Notes under the pieces: model-generated | What the model was told of the DNA's origin: nothing | Databases searched by the model: none | Seen by the model: the letters and a program-made list of their open reading frames with translations, nothing else | Assembly: GCA_036897445.1 (NCBI GenBank) | Contig: JAYMTL010000062.1 | Span: 39,631 to 103,630 of the forward strand | DNA length: 64,000 bases | From: Pelargonium tetragonum | Lineage: Eukaryota; Streptophyta; Magnoliopsida; Geraniales; Geraniaceae | Direction of reading: 5' to 3' | Program-made: the position numbers and the translations under genes | Shown here: in pieces, positions 15,001 to 29,167 of the stretch | Position numbering within the stretch: position 1 is the first letter of the stretch | Layout of the letters: every line of letters starts with the position of its first letter

Positions 15001-18000
15001 GTCGAAGTTTCCTTATATAGGGTATTATACCAGGGATCCTGCTTTACTTAAGAAATAAAATGAGTGCTGGCAAAAGGGGTCCTGATTGTTAATAATTTAG
15101 TTATTTCGTTTTAAAGGACTTCCTTATAAAGGGTTCACCTATGCTACAGAATTGCTTTAAGAGATCCCCTAGAATTTGGAGAAAGAATTATCAACAAGGT
15201 AACTTTATTTTGTGCAGTAGGCCTTTAACGTATACTTGCGCAATTTCCAAGAGCCCCTTTTTTCTATTCAAAGTGTATAAAATCTTCCCAACAGTTTCAC
15301 CAGAGTATATACAATATTTGAAGCTATAAATTGCTCAGCTTTATCTCTTTTCTGCTATAGGGACTGACCCACCCTACGGAGATAGAGAAGTCCTACCTCC
15401 CGTACCGTAATAGATAGACTTTACTTTGTTTTGAATTGACCGCACTTTCAGAAAAGTTTTCAGATCTTGATGATCTCCTTTGGTTAGCACTGTTTCTATT
15501 CCGGTTTCTTGCTCACAGGACTTTACAAAGGCTTAAAAAGGACAGGACATTTCTCCTTTGTTGATGGAAGTGAGCTGATTCCGCACATTTATGGATCTTT
15601 TCTAGAACTCAAGTTTAGTATCTCCTTACAGTTCTAGTAAGCCTCTCTTTTTTCGATAAATCTTATATTCAGTACCCTGCTCTTTCTTAGCCAATCTCGC
15701 TTTTGGTGGAGCTCCCTACAGTAACTTAGTGCAAAGCATTTTCAGGATTCCTTAAGCCCAATCCCGCCTTGCTCCAAAAATCCGATCTTGTTATACTTTA
15801 CTATCAAATTTCTGTTTATGTATTCTTCCTAGGTTATCTTGCTTTATTTATATATACTTTGGTTCATTCCTCTCTTTGCTCTAAAAGATGCTCTTTTTGA
15901 AGACAGGTTTTCCACCTATTTTCACGCAATTCGAACAGTGAGGAGGCTTTCTTATGTTTTTTTGGTCCTAACATGCTCTTTCTCTTTAGTACTAAACCCT
16001 TGCTCCAGCAGTTATAAGGTCACCCTTAGTTAATTTATGTTTATGAGGGGTTGAAGTGAAGAATTTATATAATACGTAACCTGAATAAGCAAGAGTTACC
16101 TTATAAGGAAAATCTTGGGGAATCCTTAATTATAAAAAAGAGTTTCGTCTATAGAAGCACATCAACTTTAACTCCTTCTAGTAGTCCAATCTAGAAAGAG
16201 GTATTAATTTAATTGATAAGACGCATTTTCAGCACCTAAGTACCTAAAAAAATACATACCAAAAAAATTTTCATGGGATAAGCTTTATTATAAGTCTTGC
16301 AACAAAGTAAATAGAAAAATAAGGTTTTTAGTTATAACTAGATAGTACTTCTTCACGGGCATTCTCTATAGTAGTACACGTTAACTAGGGTAGTAGAGCT
16401 AAAGAAAATGCTTTACTTTAACAAGTCCTTTACTATCAAACAAGGCCTATAGGTACAAAACAACAAGAAATACCCAAATAGAGATACCGAGGGATAACTT
16501 CTTTTTGGGGGAAAGAAAATTACACCTATAATTTTATTATAGCCCACTAATTAAAAACCCAGTATAAAAATATTACCTATAAAAGTTGTACTAATCCTTT
16601 ATCTTAGAGCGTAAAAGTTTTTAATCTTCTACAACCCAAAATTCTATAGCCATTAAGGGTTCTTATAAAGAGCATACAAAGCGGCTTTTCTGGTTAGACT
16701 TGAGAGGGCTTCCCCTGCTAAAATACTGAAGGATACTTATTCATTAGTAAGAAAATATTAAGAGCTTTTATAGAACCTTTTTCTTTCCCCTTATAACCTA
16801 AACTCTTTTGGGCTAGACCTACACTCTGTATCTTACGCTTTTTACTTTAAAAACCCTTTGCCTTATCCTAAATAGGATTTGAGTTTAAAAGGACGGGCAA
16901 GCTTATAGAGCATTCTAGTAGGGACTCTCGGGATTAAGAAACTGAAAATAGAAACCTTCTATAGGACTCTGCTCTAAAGAAGGCGATACGCAGAAAGCTA
17001 AAAGTTTATGCCCAACAGCCCCGGTTTACGACACAAAGAGAGTGCTCTATTACCTATTTATTTATCTTCTCTAATCTAACTTTAGGAAAGATTTTCCCTC
17101 AACACTCAGTCATGCACCCATGCCCTTAAGTATCTAAGTTTTAGGAATTCGACACTAGAAAAAGCAGCTCTTAAAAATCTTTTAGTTACTAATATTATAT
17201 CATACACCTGTACAAAGGAAGATGGAAGACTCGAGGATTGTATAAAGCATTTTCCATTACTTCAAGCAGCTTCGATGTTAAGGCCTGGAAAAGTTGGGGA
17301 TAACTTTTACTACGGAGTAGGCATTTCCTTTTCAAATAGAACAATTTTTGAGATAGATAAGCAATCTTGTATCAGATAAGGATTAAGCCGAGCCGAGGAT
17401 TTTAGCTAACAGGGTTTTTAATAGGGTTAGATTAAAACTTACTCTTTGGTATAAAATTTATACTACAGTTGATTATAGGGATTTATCCGCTCAGAGATAG
17501 AGACACCTGCTTAGGTTCGGTAACTACTTGTATTTTCATTTTAGGGTAAAGGCTCTTTTTAAGGGCTTCTATTATGGCGGTGGAGTATAAGACCCCCATT
17601 AAGCAATTCATGTTGCTTGATTTTACTCTAAAGCTTTCGGATTCAACCAAAAATCCCAAGATCGTCGGTTCACTAAAATGCCTTACGATTGGACTACGGG
17701 TAACTGGGAGTAAGGTTTCCAATTCAGTAATAAAGCTCGATATTCATTCTAAGAGAGCCTCGTTGATTTTATAACTAACCTCAACTAACCCTTGTGTAGT
17801 ACACATAGGATTCTCTACTACTTACTTAGTTTAGATGTAAGGGGGCACTGCCCTTATACTCTTTTTAAAACTGTTGGCTACTTTTTTCTATTTATACAAA
17901 TTCAAGATAAGTAGAGTGGCAAAGTACTCGTGTAAATTTAGTGAAATTTCCTGAGGAGACAAGTAACTATACCAAAGGTTTTTTACCAAGAGTACTAATT

Positions 18001-21000
18001 GTATGCATAATAATTAACCTAAGTGAGCACCCACCCAAGTATAGTCCTTATCAAAGGCTAGAGTATCAAATAAATAGAGAGTTCTATTATCTATTTTGAG
18101 GCATATAAAAACTATGCTAACTACAAAATGAACTTTTTTGTACAAAGCCAGTGAAAGTCTTAGATTAGATATATAATTGGAATTTTAGAGTAATTCTTTT
18201 TATTCTAAGATATTTTTTTGAATAAAAGGAGGGGCTTGTATTTTCCTCTTATAGGAAAGTGAGCTCTTTAGTTAGAAAGTGTTTTTAATGTACGAGCTTT
18301 AGGTTTAAACTTAACCGGGTCTCTCTCTTCGGGGGTTTTTATGTCTTACACTTTTCTAAATTTTGAGAGAAGTGCGCCAATAAGAGAAAAATCCTTAGAG
18401 TCGGTCAGTTATTTATAGAGATTCCGCAGGGTCTTGATGCATTAAAAAAAGAGTCCTTGGTGCAAGTAAAAAGCATTTCATTTCCTACAAAAACATCTTA
18501 CAAGAATGAAGCTTCTTGCTAATTTTCTCGAAGGGAATCTCCAAATTACAATATAACATATTAAACTGAACCCCTTCTTTATAGAAATGAAAGGGCCCCG
18601 AATAGCTTGGTCTTTTAGCGAATAATTCTTTTATAAAAACGTCTCTTGCTTTGTGATAACCTACTGTATAAAATAAAATGAGAGTTTTCTGTTCCTATCT
18701 TATATCTAAAAATGCATTAAAACTTCACGTAAATACCTTGCCCAGGCCCCTTTTTGTATTACTAAGTTATAAAGAATTTAAGATGAAACTGGCTTGGCTG
18801 CCTTAACGGATAAAACCACTTTAAAAGAATTTTTTTAACTTTAGATTAGAAATTAAGTCAAAATTTATCTTAAGAAAGAATACGAATTCAATACCCGTGA
18901 TATACCGAAGGGCTTTATATACAATACCTAGAGGTCTTGGAAAAACTGCTAGAGACTTTACTCTTTATTAAAAACAAGTGCTTTTGCCAGTCTCCCCCTT
19001 TTTTAGATATGCCGTTTACCTTTGTTAAGATGCAAGCAGTACTTAACACCTAAATAAATTTAGGATACTTTAAAACCTAAACTTAGGACAGGAATAGAAT
19101 AACTTTGCTACACGAGTCTAGGCTTAAAAAACCCTAATGCCCTATCAAAAAATGTACGGATTACTTTCGATTTCTCGAGATGGGCTCATAATTACCCTTA
19201 CTTTTTTACAACGGGTATCCTCATTTACTGGATTGAATTTAATAATTTTGTCTGCCTAGTATATGATTAAGGTTACCCATAAAAACTTAGAATCAAAACT
19301 TGAAATACCTAAGATTATAGACCTTAACCCCTCTGGTTTTTTGAAAAGATAATTAGGACAAAAGCCAAAAATTGCAGTATACCAGATCCCTGGGTTTAAA
19401 CTTAATTTATGTACTCACTAGATTTAATAAATAAAGCACTTTATTAGCTCTCAGATTCTCGACTAAAAACAAAACTTATTAATTAAAAATATCAGGGAAG
19501 CGTATAGGAAAACCTTTTTCTATTTTTTATATTATAGGCAAGTTATTCTGAAGTTTTTGGGGACTTCCCAGGCATAGTCATAAGAGAAAGACTGCTTTAG
19601 TTAGTTAGCTAATTCTAAGATCTTTGGGGGGTTGACATCTTGAGAGAAAAAAAATCCTCGAGAAATCCTTGTTAAGCTTTCAGATTTATACAATTCCAGG
19701 TACCCCTTTCTTCCATACTCTACTTCCCTTTTAGACTAGATAAAAGGACTTGACTTTAGAACCTGTTACTCATTCGTAGTTTCAATTCTACATTTTACTT
19801 TTCTTAAGTTTAAGTAATTGCTCTGGCTTAAATCCGACTCTACAATAATTTAGTTACAAAGTAAGATAAGTTCATAAAGACAGTAACCCCTATATATACT
19901 CTGGTAAACCCCCTGCTATTTTTAGGTTTTGAGAGGTCTAATTATAGAATATGTTAACTGTTACAGCGTAAGAACTGGCTTCTTTGTTTCATCACGTTTC
20001 CTCGGACATTCTAATTGTAAGTGTACAAGCTTCTATCCCAGCGTTACTTTAGATTGTAAATACTCTTACACAGGTTAGAGGGAGCCCTCCCTATTTAAGC
20101 AATTCTTTGTAGCCGTTTTCGGGTTAGCTAATCTGGTTCGTTTGGGTTCTTCTATTTATTACATCATTAAGTCTAGATATAAATAAAGGGGCTTTTTATT
20201 CGCGGGTAACTGCGTCAGGACAAGTAATAAAAGCAAATTTGTGCGAGTTCCTATTACAGGATCCTCCGGGTATTTCAACAAGTTGTAGAGTTTCCGGGGA
20301 GGGGATAAGTTATTAGAACTAAAAAGAAGTAGAGTCAGAGGAAGATACTTATTTCTTTACTTTTGCGCGGGTTTAAACTGTCGGGTACAAGTATTCTATT
20401 TAAGTGCTAAAGGTTGAAAATTTTGGCAATACAGGGAGCCTACCCAACTAGGAAAGTCTGGGTATATGTGTATGGAGTAGGTTTTCCGGTATAGTCAGTC
20501 ATTTAGGTACTGAAGAATAGGAATCCGTAAGTGAAGCTGGAATGTTTAGTAGCTAGGTCAAAATCTTTTTTATTTTTGTATGACTTTAACACAACCCCGT
20601 GTGTGTTGCTGAAGTTGCCTCTAAAGCCTTTTGCAGGGTCTCTATAATAGCAGGTAAAAAAGAATCACACGTATTATAATTTTTTTTCTTACACAAGGTA
20701 ATAACATGTTACATGCTTGTAAGCAGTCCTACAAATATTCATAGGAGTCTAATCTAAATAGAAGTTTATACGCCTTCTGATTTGTTAGCTATAAGTTTAT
20801 AGGACAGAAAAAGGATATCCATAATACTTCAACCCGGAATTGGAACTGCTTACACACTATAGGAAGTCCTTTTTAGTAATAAAACTCAAGACAATGTCCT
20901 AGAAAAGGGTTTAATCCAGATATAGCGTAAAATACAAAAATTTATCCAGTAGACTTCTTCCTAAAAATTTTTTAGAGGACACTTTTGTTTGCAGCTTTGG

Positions 21001-24000
21001 ATTCACTTAGAGAGATATCCTTTCTTGTCTTGTCGTTTTTAATTTACTTATCTCAAAAAGCATCAAAAAAGACTGCAAACTTTAGTTTAGTCTTCGATTA
21101 CTTGGCAAAAAGAAATGTCCGAAAGTTTAAAGTAAAGGGTTCAAATCGAGGTGTAAACCAGGGTATCTCTTAGATCTTTAAGGTCTATTACATACAGCTA
21201 AGCTAATATCGGGAAACTTTTCCAACTAAAGGATCTTTTATGTAAATAACTCAGGTTTTTTTGTTTGTAAGAAAAAGAAGTTAAAAAATACTAAGAATAT
21301 CCAGTAAGTTATAGCACAGCAGCTATTACTTGTTTTTAGGTCTATAACCCTTTGTTCCTACTTTCTTTAGGAATTCACATTGTTATTACTTCAAATTTCT
21401 TTACAGGTTTGTTTGAGTAAATAAGGATCTCCTTCGAAAAAGAAAGGGCACTTTTGGATCAGTTGTAATAGAGGAATTCCTTGCCCGAGAAATTGGAAGT
21501 ATAAGCCGAGCCCAGTATAGCAAAAAATTAGCCTTGATTAATTATATATATATAGGCCTATAACGCCCTAAACCCCTAGAGTTTTCATACTATCTAGAGA
21601 ACCCAGAGAGTTTCAGAAACAAGAATTCCTGATACCCAAAAAATGAAAGTATAGGAATATACTCATAATAAAGAGTACCGGATCCCTTAAAGTTTAAGGT
21701 TATCTTTTTTCTTAAGCAGTCGATCTAATAAATATGAAATACTGATATATGGCCTAGTATAAATTTGAATAGAACCCCGCTCTTTTGAAAGTTGAACTTG
21801 CGTATACAATATTGGCTGTAACTCAAACAAGTATCTAGACCTCTCTTGCATAACCCGTGTAAAAAGAATCGAAGAGTTTTACAAGCCCCGGGCAAGAAAC
21901 CCATCCCTTACGAGACATGGTTATATAGTTTTTTGCTTTTTCTACAGTAAGTAGCTGCCTCATAGTATTTTAATTCTAAGAAAAGAAAAAGATACACCAA
22001 AAAGCCTTTTTATAGTGACACAAAATTTATACCTTTCTTTTATTTTATAATATTATAGGGCTCGAGTTATTATATAGCAGGACTATCTCCCTAAAAAACG
22101 GGATACGAATTGCTTGGATCCCTTTTATTTAACCAAATTAAGAAAAATCCAAAATACGCAGGTAAATCTTTAGTACATCCCTACTGTGAAAAGCTGCGAC
22201 TTACTTTTCTGAAACCTACTTATTAGCTTATACCGAAATTTAAAAGAACTAAGGTCGCTGAAAGTATAATAAACTTCTTCTAGTGTGCCTAAAACCACGG
22301 GGAGGCTTCCCTTATAATATAAATGAACTGAGTAAGTACCCAAATATCCCTGATTATACAAAGGCCCCTGTTTCTTAGACCTCTCTAAACTTTCAGTACT
22401 TGGTATAAGAGCTTGACCCATACTTTTCTTTTTACCTGCTTCGTAAGTTTTCTTGTCAAAATATTTAGAACTTTTATACTGGGGGTATCCCGGGCTCCTT
22501 TTTATATAGCTAAAGAAAAATCTAGTTCTTTTGGTCGGTATAGTTTAGCCTAAAATATTTTGAGTAGACTCACATCCGATAAGCGGCCGCGGGTTTAGTA
22601 TAGTTTAACTTTTGTATCAGGCAAGCCTTTGGCTATAAACTTAAGAAAACTCCTTTTTTATTAAATAGCCAAGCTCGGTAAAAGGAAAATCACTTAAATA
22701 GAATAAAGACTTATTTTATACCTCTTTTTAAACATCTACAAACTAGTAAGGGAGCTCCTCACTTGTGAGATTCTTACAAAAGCAAATTGCTAATATATTA
22801 CGATGGTTCAAATCCCAGGTGTTCCTATAAAGCACACTAACTTGCCCTATTTTAGTCTTTCTGAGCAAACGCTTCACTTAGTAGATATTTCACTTTAAGG
22901 GCAATCTTCCTTCTCTTAATAAGCTAGTACACAAAAAGAATGCAGACATACCTACTAAAGTCTCGTTGGTCCAACTATATACAAGGAACAAAATCCCGCT
23001 GAGCTATTTAATCACATTTGTTTTTTTGGCAGCTAGCACGAGTTTCAAGAAAAGTTTCTTGTTTGTAATATTATAGACATATGAACTTTATTTTAAGTTA
23101 CTCTTTTTGCAGGCATAGGTTCCTGGGATATTATAATAACGGTTTTCTCAAAAATTCCTTGCGATGTCTTTCGCCATCTCTGAAATAGGAATTTCACAAA
23201 ATTCAATAAGTATTGTGTTTGGATTACTACGCGCTTATTTTAACATTAATTTGAACCTCCCTGTTGTACTAGTCTAACTATAAGGGGTAACCGCTAGTTT
23301 TTCTAAGTATCTCTTTACAAGTTGCATCACTATACTCACTCTTCTGATGAGTTTACACTTAGTCCAGAGAATCGTCGTATCCCGACAGGCCCTAAAAGAA
23401 TTTGAATTGAATATTAATGAACTCCCTTTAACTGCAAGGCAAGGATTTGTAGGAAGGGGTAATATTTAGCAATTCTGAGAATTTAACCCTCCAGTGTCCT
23501 TGTCTTGTATAGTCTCTATTACAATAGCAAAAGGTAAATACCCAGGGCAAAACCCATAGGATTGGCTTTTCGTTAATAGAGTAAACTTCAATTTCTGAGC
23601 TAGCTAAGCTGATCTAAAAGTATCCGGCCTTTATACAAAAAAACTAAAGTATAAACTTTATTGATTATAAATAACGTCCTTCTATACTTAAATCCTATTA
23701 GACTTCTTTGCCCTTTAAACTGCGAGAACCGAGCTACTTGTAATATAGGAAATCCAGAAAAGAACCCCCATCCCTCTCAGCAATGCGAATATGTGGCTTA
23801 GATTGTAGAGTGTCGTTTTTCTTTGTTTTAAGAACCTCGCTGGGAATATATTATAAGTATAAGAACTTTAAGAATAGGAAAAGACTTCTTGTTAAAGAGG
23901 GGTTAAAAAAGTCCTTTTTTTTTACTGTAACAGAGTGCTGCAGACAATTTTAGACCGCCATAGAATACCTACTAGGCACAGCTTTTTGGAAAAGGCGACA
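15001..24000. other. AT-rich non-coding bulk block 3
   Basis: No gene is supported. Frames at 15141-15329, 15839-16033, 17483-17774 (both strands) and 22170-22421 are short, unrelated to any family I know and at chance length. The overlap of two open frames on opposite strands at 17483-17774 marks a stretch poor in TAA/TAG rather than a gene. GC dyads recur, for example AGGGATCCTG near 15031, GGAGCTCCC near 15711 and AGGATTCCTT near 15747. Strand skew is marked near 20461-20520, where I counted 18 G to 5 C. T-arm-like cores occur at 21137-21149 (+), 22805-22816 (+) and 23249-23260 (-), without a tRNA fold around them. Confidence 0.7.
21543..21554. repeat. Short (TA)6 dinucleotide run
   Basis: Twelve alternating T and A bases lie in an otherwise AT-rich context, followed by TAGGCC. 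It is too short to be a diagnostic microsatellite but could be length-variable. No associated gene is seen. Confidence 0.6.
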
Positions 24001-27000
24001 CGTAGATCCTTAATATTTAAGAGATTAGTCACTTGTTTTTAAGTTCTTTTCAAGGCATTTTTATAGATTTGCTATGAACTAGAGTTCGAAAGCCCCGCTT
24101 CAAATTAAACTTTTGAGTTACCATAAAAATGTTCCTAAAGTACTCGTGGAGTTATACCCCTGTTTTTAAAAAACGGATAGTGCTTGATAAAACTTTCCGA
24201 AAAGACTGGAAAGTTTCCTGTCATAGTAATATCAATATAAGTAGATTCGCAACGGGGTTAAGGGCCTTTATTTTGAGTCCCAAGAAAAAACGAGGAATTC
24301 CTTTTCTTGATTACAAAACGGATGGTCAACAAGCTCTGTGCAATGGGGGCTAGAAAGTCTTAACCTGTTACATCTTTTAAACTCTTGACAATGTGCGAAG
24401 GCGAAAGTAATTTCTCGGGAAGTCTATAGGAAAACCAGCACAATTTCTTCCTTTAGTTTAGGTATAACTTCAACTGGATTTGAACCTAAGGATACGGCTG
24501 CATTCAATCTACAATTTAAAAATAGAATTTAGAGTCTCAACTTTCCATCTAATTCACTATGTACTTTTTACTGGATTTCCGTAACCGTTTAAGCTAAAAG
24601 GAACCCCTTTAATAAGTATTCCAGACTCGCTATACCCATAATCTAAGAAGTGGTAGTAAATAAATTGCAAAAAAAAATTTTTATTTACTAAGAAGAGTCT
24701 TTAGCGTATAGAATTCTTCTACAAACCTGGTATAGAGTGCCCTGGATTCCAGAAACAAAGGAAAATACGATAGACTACTCTCGGAGCTGGTAATTAGATA
24801 CGTTTACCCGGTTAAATAATGAATAGAGCTTTGGACGCTATTTCAGAAACAGGGATACTCGACCCTATAGTTTTAGTCAACAACTTTTATTACATAATAG
24901 GAAACTTATTTGCCGCTTGGGTTTGAAGACTGGAATCCTTATGATTTTTCTAAAGTTACTTTTTCTAATTTTATAGACTTGCTGTATATAAAAGATTTTA
25001 GAAAAAACGTGAGATTCGCGAGTTCCTTAATGAACTTGCAACTAGAAAAAGGAAAAGCAGAATACTGAAGGGAGTCCCTTAGACTTCGAGAGGTTAAATA
25101 TTAAATACAAGGAAATGCTCCAGTTATATGTGTGCTAATTTAGGTTAGAATTCCGTGAATTTAAAAACTTTGTTTTATGCCCTTTATACTTTCATCAACA
25201 AACTCTTTTTAGTGCTTTTGTTGTATTCTTGGGTATCCTCTCCCCTTCTCTTCGAAATTCTGCTCAAATAGCTAGGACTGCAAGGATCTCTGCCATACAG
25301 GAAGTTCTCGTACAAATAGGGTTTTCGAGTAGACTTGTATATTAGATTAGCCAACTTCGGAGTGTCCTATATATCATTTTTATAGGACTCTAATATAAGC
25401 AGCTAGACCTAGTTTTCATTTTAAACCAGTGCCTTTTCGAGATTATAAGTTATAGAAAGAAAAATTTCATTTTATACTTGGCAAAAGTACACCAATCTTA
25501 AGGAAATTCCTGAGTCAAGTCCTAATAAAATAAAGGTAAATAGGATTTTGAACCCAAGCTCTACGCGGGAGAAACCAAATTGTTGTAAAAGAAGTCCTTT
25601 CGTCTAAGTTAAGTTAGTAGGGACGCTATAAATAAAATAGTCATTTTTTTTGAATAAAGTAAGTTGAGGCATGACAAAAATGAATTATATAGAAAAACCA
25701 TAAGCAAAAGTCTTGTAGACCTAAAAAAATAGATAAAATACAGAGCTCCTGAAGTTAGTAATCCTAGAAGCTATCTTACATCCAAAGTAGCATCCTGCAT
25801 TCACAAGGAGTCCCCTCATATACCCAAAAAGACACGCACTTCTTATGATTTAGTCTAGTAATTTTACAAGAATTTTTTTAGTATTTATATCTCTAAGAAT
25901 CAAAAAAATTCAAGGGTAATTTAAGAGCTTTGTAAACCCCTCGCGGAGCGGAGTCCTTGGGATCCACTCAAATCAAGCATTATTTTTTTAAGTTCTACTT
26001 GCTATCCTCATTTCGAGTTCATTATGATAAAGTATACCAACTTATATAGGCCATGAATAGAAAACTAAACTACGTTCTTTCTTAAAAAACAACAAAACTA
26101 GTGGGAACCCTTTTCTTCAAGAGGAACCTTTAGTATATAAGGACTTCCCAGGCTCCGATCAGGGGTACATGAAAACACCTTATACTCCACTTCAAAAGTA
26201 AGGCCTAATTGTTTATACTATATACGTAAGAAAATAACAAGGAGAAACTTATAAAAGTCCCCTCGTATCAAGTAAGAAATTCTAGCTGTTAGAGTTTTTT
26301 AGATTTTCTCCTTACTTATGGAGTAAATCGAGGTTCAAATTCTATATGGTTACAAAGAAACCCTTTCATAGTATTCCTTTTAATAATCTAGAAGTTTTTC
26401 TTTATGTATTGAAACTTCCAAAGGCAGGCGCTTGTAAGAGAAAGCCCGTAAAACTCCCCCTTCTTTGAGCAGTCGAAGTAGTCATCTTTTCTATTTAATC
26501 TTATGGTATTACCTCCTCCATTTGACCAGTTTTTCGTACTTAACAGGGCTTTAAAGGCAAAAATCTCAGGATTAGAAATAAGAACTTCGGCTTGTGTAAA
26601 ACACTACTAAAAACCAGAAAACTTCGTTCGCTGGGACTATAATAAACTAAAGCACACAAAATTAGGCGCAGAACTTGTTCCACAAACCTTTCCCAATACT
26701 ATAACTCTAGCTCTATAAATTAAAACTCGGCCGAGGACTATCAAATCAAAAGACAATTTCATTCTCTCAAGAGCAGTAATCCATATCTAAGAAGGCTTTT
26801 AAAGAGTCTGAAACTACTAGGCGGCACACGAGTTAAAGCCTTTGAATTTAGTTACAAGCTTTTATTTTAAGTTTTCTCTAGTATGAGCCCCCTTTTTGTA
26901 CCGTAGTTTTTGCGATTTATAGTATCAAACTTCGACTTTACTTACTCAACCTAAATTAACTCAATATAAGGGGAATTCTGCTTTGTTTAGCATCTCTTTC

Positions 27001-29127
27001 AATAGAAATTTCCCAAGTACTAATTTTATTACTAAATTTTTATTTATTAAAAAAGAAAAGCAAGGACACACTTCCCAAAACAAAAGTTCCCTGAGGCCTA
27101 CTGAATCTCAAATGCTTTTTTATATAAACCGGGTAACCAATACTTATTGAATAAACTCGGGTTGTGACTGACTTAATAAGGTTACGGCGTCTTGCTCTTT
27201 TCGGTTTAATTCATACCCTTAACTAACCTATTTCGTAGTTTGTAGGAAAGGTCTTTCTCTTTTTACTTACTAGGCAGGAATTTGACTGTCTAACTTTAAC
27301 GGGACCCCTTAAGTATTTGAACTTGTACGAGTACATATCCACTCCTAAAAGGAGTCGGGAACTTCCTTTATGCCTAGAGCTTTGCTTCAACCAATAACTT
27401 AAACTTAGTAAATCTATAAAAGTAGCCTTCTTTTTTAATTAAGAATTAGGAAGACTTTGCTTTTTTTGATAAATTTCCTTTTTTACATTCCACAAGCATT
27501 CTGGACTAAGGTCACTAGGGTTAACAATCAAGTTACATTACCCGATATATTAAGTAAGGACTTCTGCCCGTAGGCACAAAAACTTCTTTTTAGTACGTGG
27601 CATTTCCCTTGACCCCTGAACCAAATACCTATACAAAAGAATGAAAATTACATGTATTTTTTTTCTACCTAAAAAGCTCTCGAGAAGCCCCCCTAGGACT
27701 AACCCTAGAGGTATACCTTGTGGTAAAGCTTAAATAAAACCCCAATAACTATTCTAAGATCTACAATTAGAAAGGATTACCCTATTATCTTATCTTAAGA
27801 AAGCAAATCTAACAAACGGGGTAACCCCTATACCGGAAAAGCTCACACATAACATTATAGATAGAAGGAAACTTACTTAACTTATTAAATTTTTTGACTA
27901 GATATAGTAATAGAAGAAAAAGAGGTACGAAAACGAAATCTGGGATATACAACTGCACGAAAAGGAGTGCCCTGCAATAAATAAAATATAGTTTTACATT
28001 AAAATTTTAATTAATTCTCTACCACTCATTTTTCTAACTTTCCTGTACTAAAAGCTTCCTTTTTTATTCAACAAAAGAAACTTTATTATTTTAAAATTCT
28101 TAGTTGTTTGCTTAACCCCTAGTTACTTTTAGTAAGTCGATATACTAAAACTAGGCTTTCCTAATGTCAATTTTGAGTGTTAACACATTAGACTTATTTG
28201 GTTCACAACCCGGCCCCTCGTAGATGTTGGAATAAACCTCCCACACTAAGTAAGGAAGTCCAAGGAAAAAGCTTTACTTATAAGCATTATCAAGTCAATA
28301 AAATTGAATTGACGGGTTTACATTTATATACCAGGAGCCCCTGTGCGGGTGAAAACCCTTTTTTGATCTGAAAGCTTTAAAGGATCCTAAAATACCCTAC
28401 GTGAAAGGATATAAATTTGAATATCAGAGCATGTTAAACTGTTTGAAAATTTACAGGACACACACTTTGTTCTTAATCTTACTATGTTGGGGTAGATAGC
28501 TAAACTCAAATGAGAGCCTTTAAGAAATTAACTTCACCTGAAAAGGTATAATATATTTTATAGAATTCCTTCTTAAAAATCTTATAAAGTAGCGGGCTTT
28601 TTATAAGAGAGGCCTCACGCATACTCCTATCTTGATTTGTGTAGAGACTATAATATACCTAAACCCTCTTTTTACGCCCTAGTTTTTTATTCTATAGGAT
28701 TTACTATGCCTATTCTTTTTCATGTGGGTTACCAAAAAGTGCAATTGGAGAAGCCCTTATCTCGAAAAAGACGAAGGAGTTTTCCTGTTGGAGAAGTAAT
28801 TCTTACTAAACATCATAAAGACTCCCTTCCCTACCCGCAAAACCCCTGCACAAGATTAAAGATTTTTTTGCCTCTCGTCCAAGCGGCTTCTTTGTTAAAT
28901 TCAAAAAGATTTATACTGTACCAATTTCAGCGGAAACACTGTTTATTAAGAGAATTAAGTTACATTTAATGACGGGACCTTTTTAACTTTATCTGCATTT
29001 TAATTATAATGAAGCTTAGTCAAAATTTATTGTCCCTTTCTGAAAACCGCAATACCTATACTGGATAAACAGAGTTTAGTCTCGTACTTGGGGAAATCCG
29101 GTAAGTTATAAGAAACTAAGATAAGAG

Positions 29128-29167
29128 AAAGATTTAAACCTATTATCAAAGATTTAAACCTATTATC
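29128..29167. repeat. Perfect 20-bp tandem duplication
   Basis: The unit AAAGATTTAAACCTATTATC occurs twice with no spacer (29128-29147 and 29148-29167) and no mismatch. Adjacent identical 20-mers are very unlikely by chance at this composition, so this is a real and probably recent slippage or repair duplication. The two copies are identical although the surrounding DNA looks heavily mutated, so the event should post-date most of that mutation. No gene overlaps it. Confidence 0.9.

Noticed and set aside
17483-17774. Open frames on both strands over the same 290 bases
   Set aside because: Simultaneous openness on both strands reflects local scarcity of TAA/TAG and their complements, not two genes.
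22801-22830. GGTTCAAATCCC followed by GTTCC, possible tRNA 3' end
   Set aside because: The T-stem does not pair and no D-arm or acceptor partner lies upstream; kept only in the count of T-arm-like words.
24470-24520. Minus-strand tRNA-like ATTTGAACC with GGATACGG
   Set aside because: Only the T-arm portion is tRNA-like; D-arm and acceptor are absent.
28637-28969. Longest open frame in the window (110 codons, plus strand)
   Set aside because: It opens at TTG, has no ATG near its start, no recognisable domain, and its length is what random AT-rich sequence of this size should yield.
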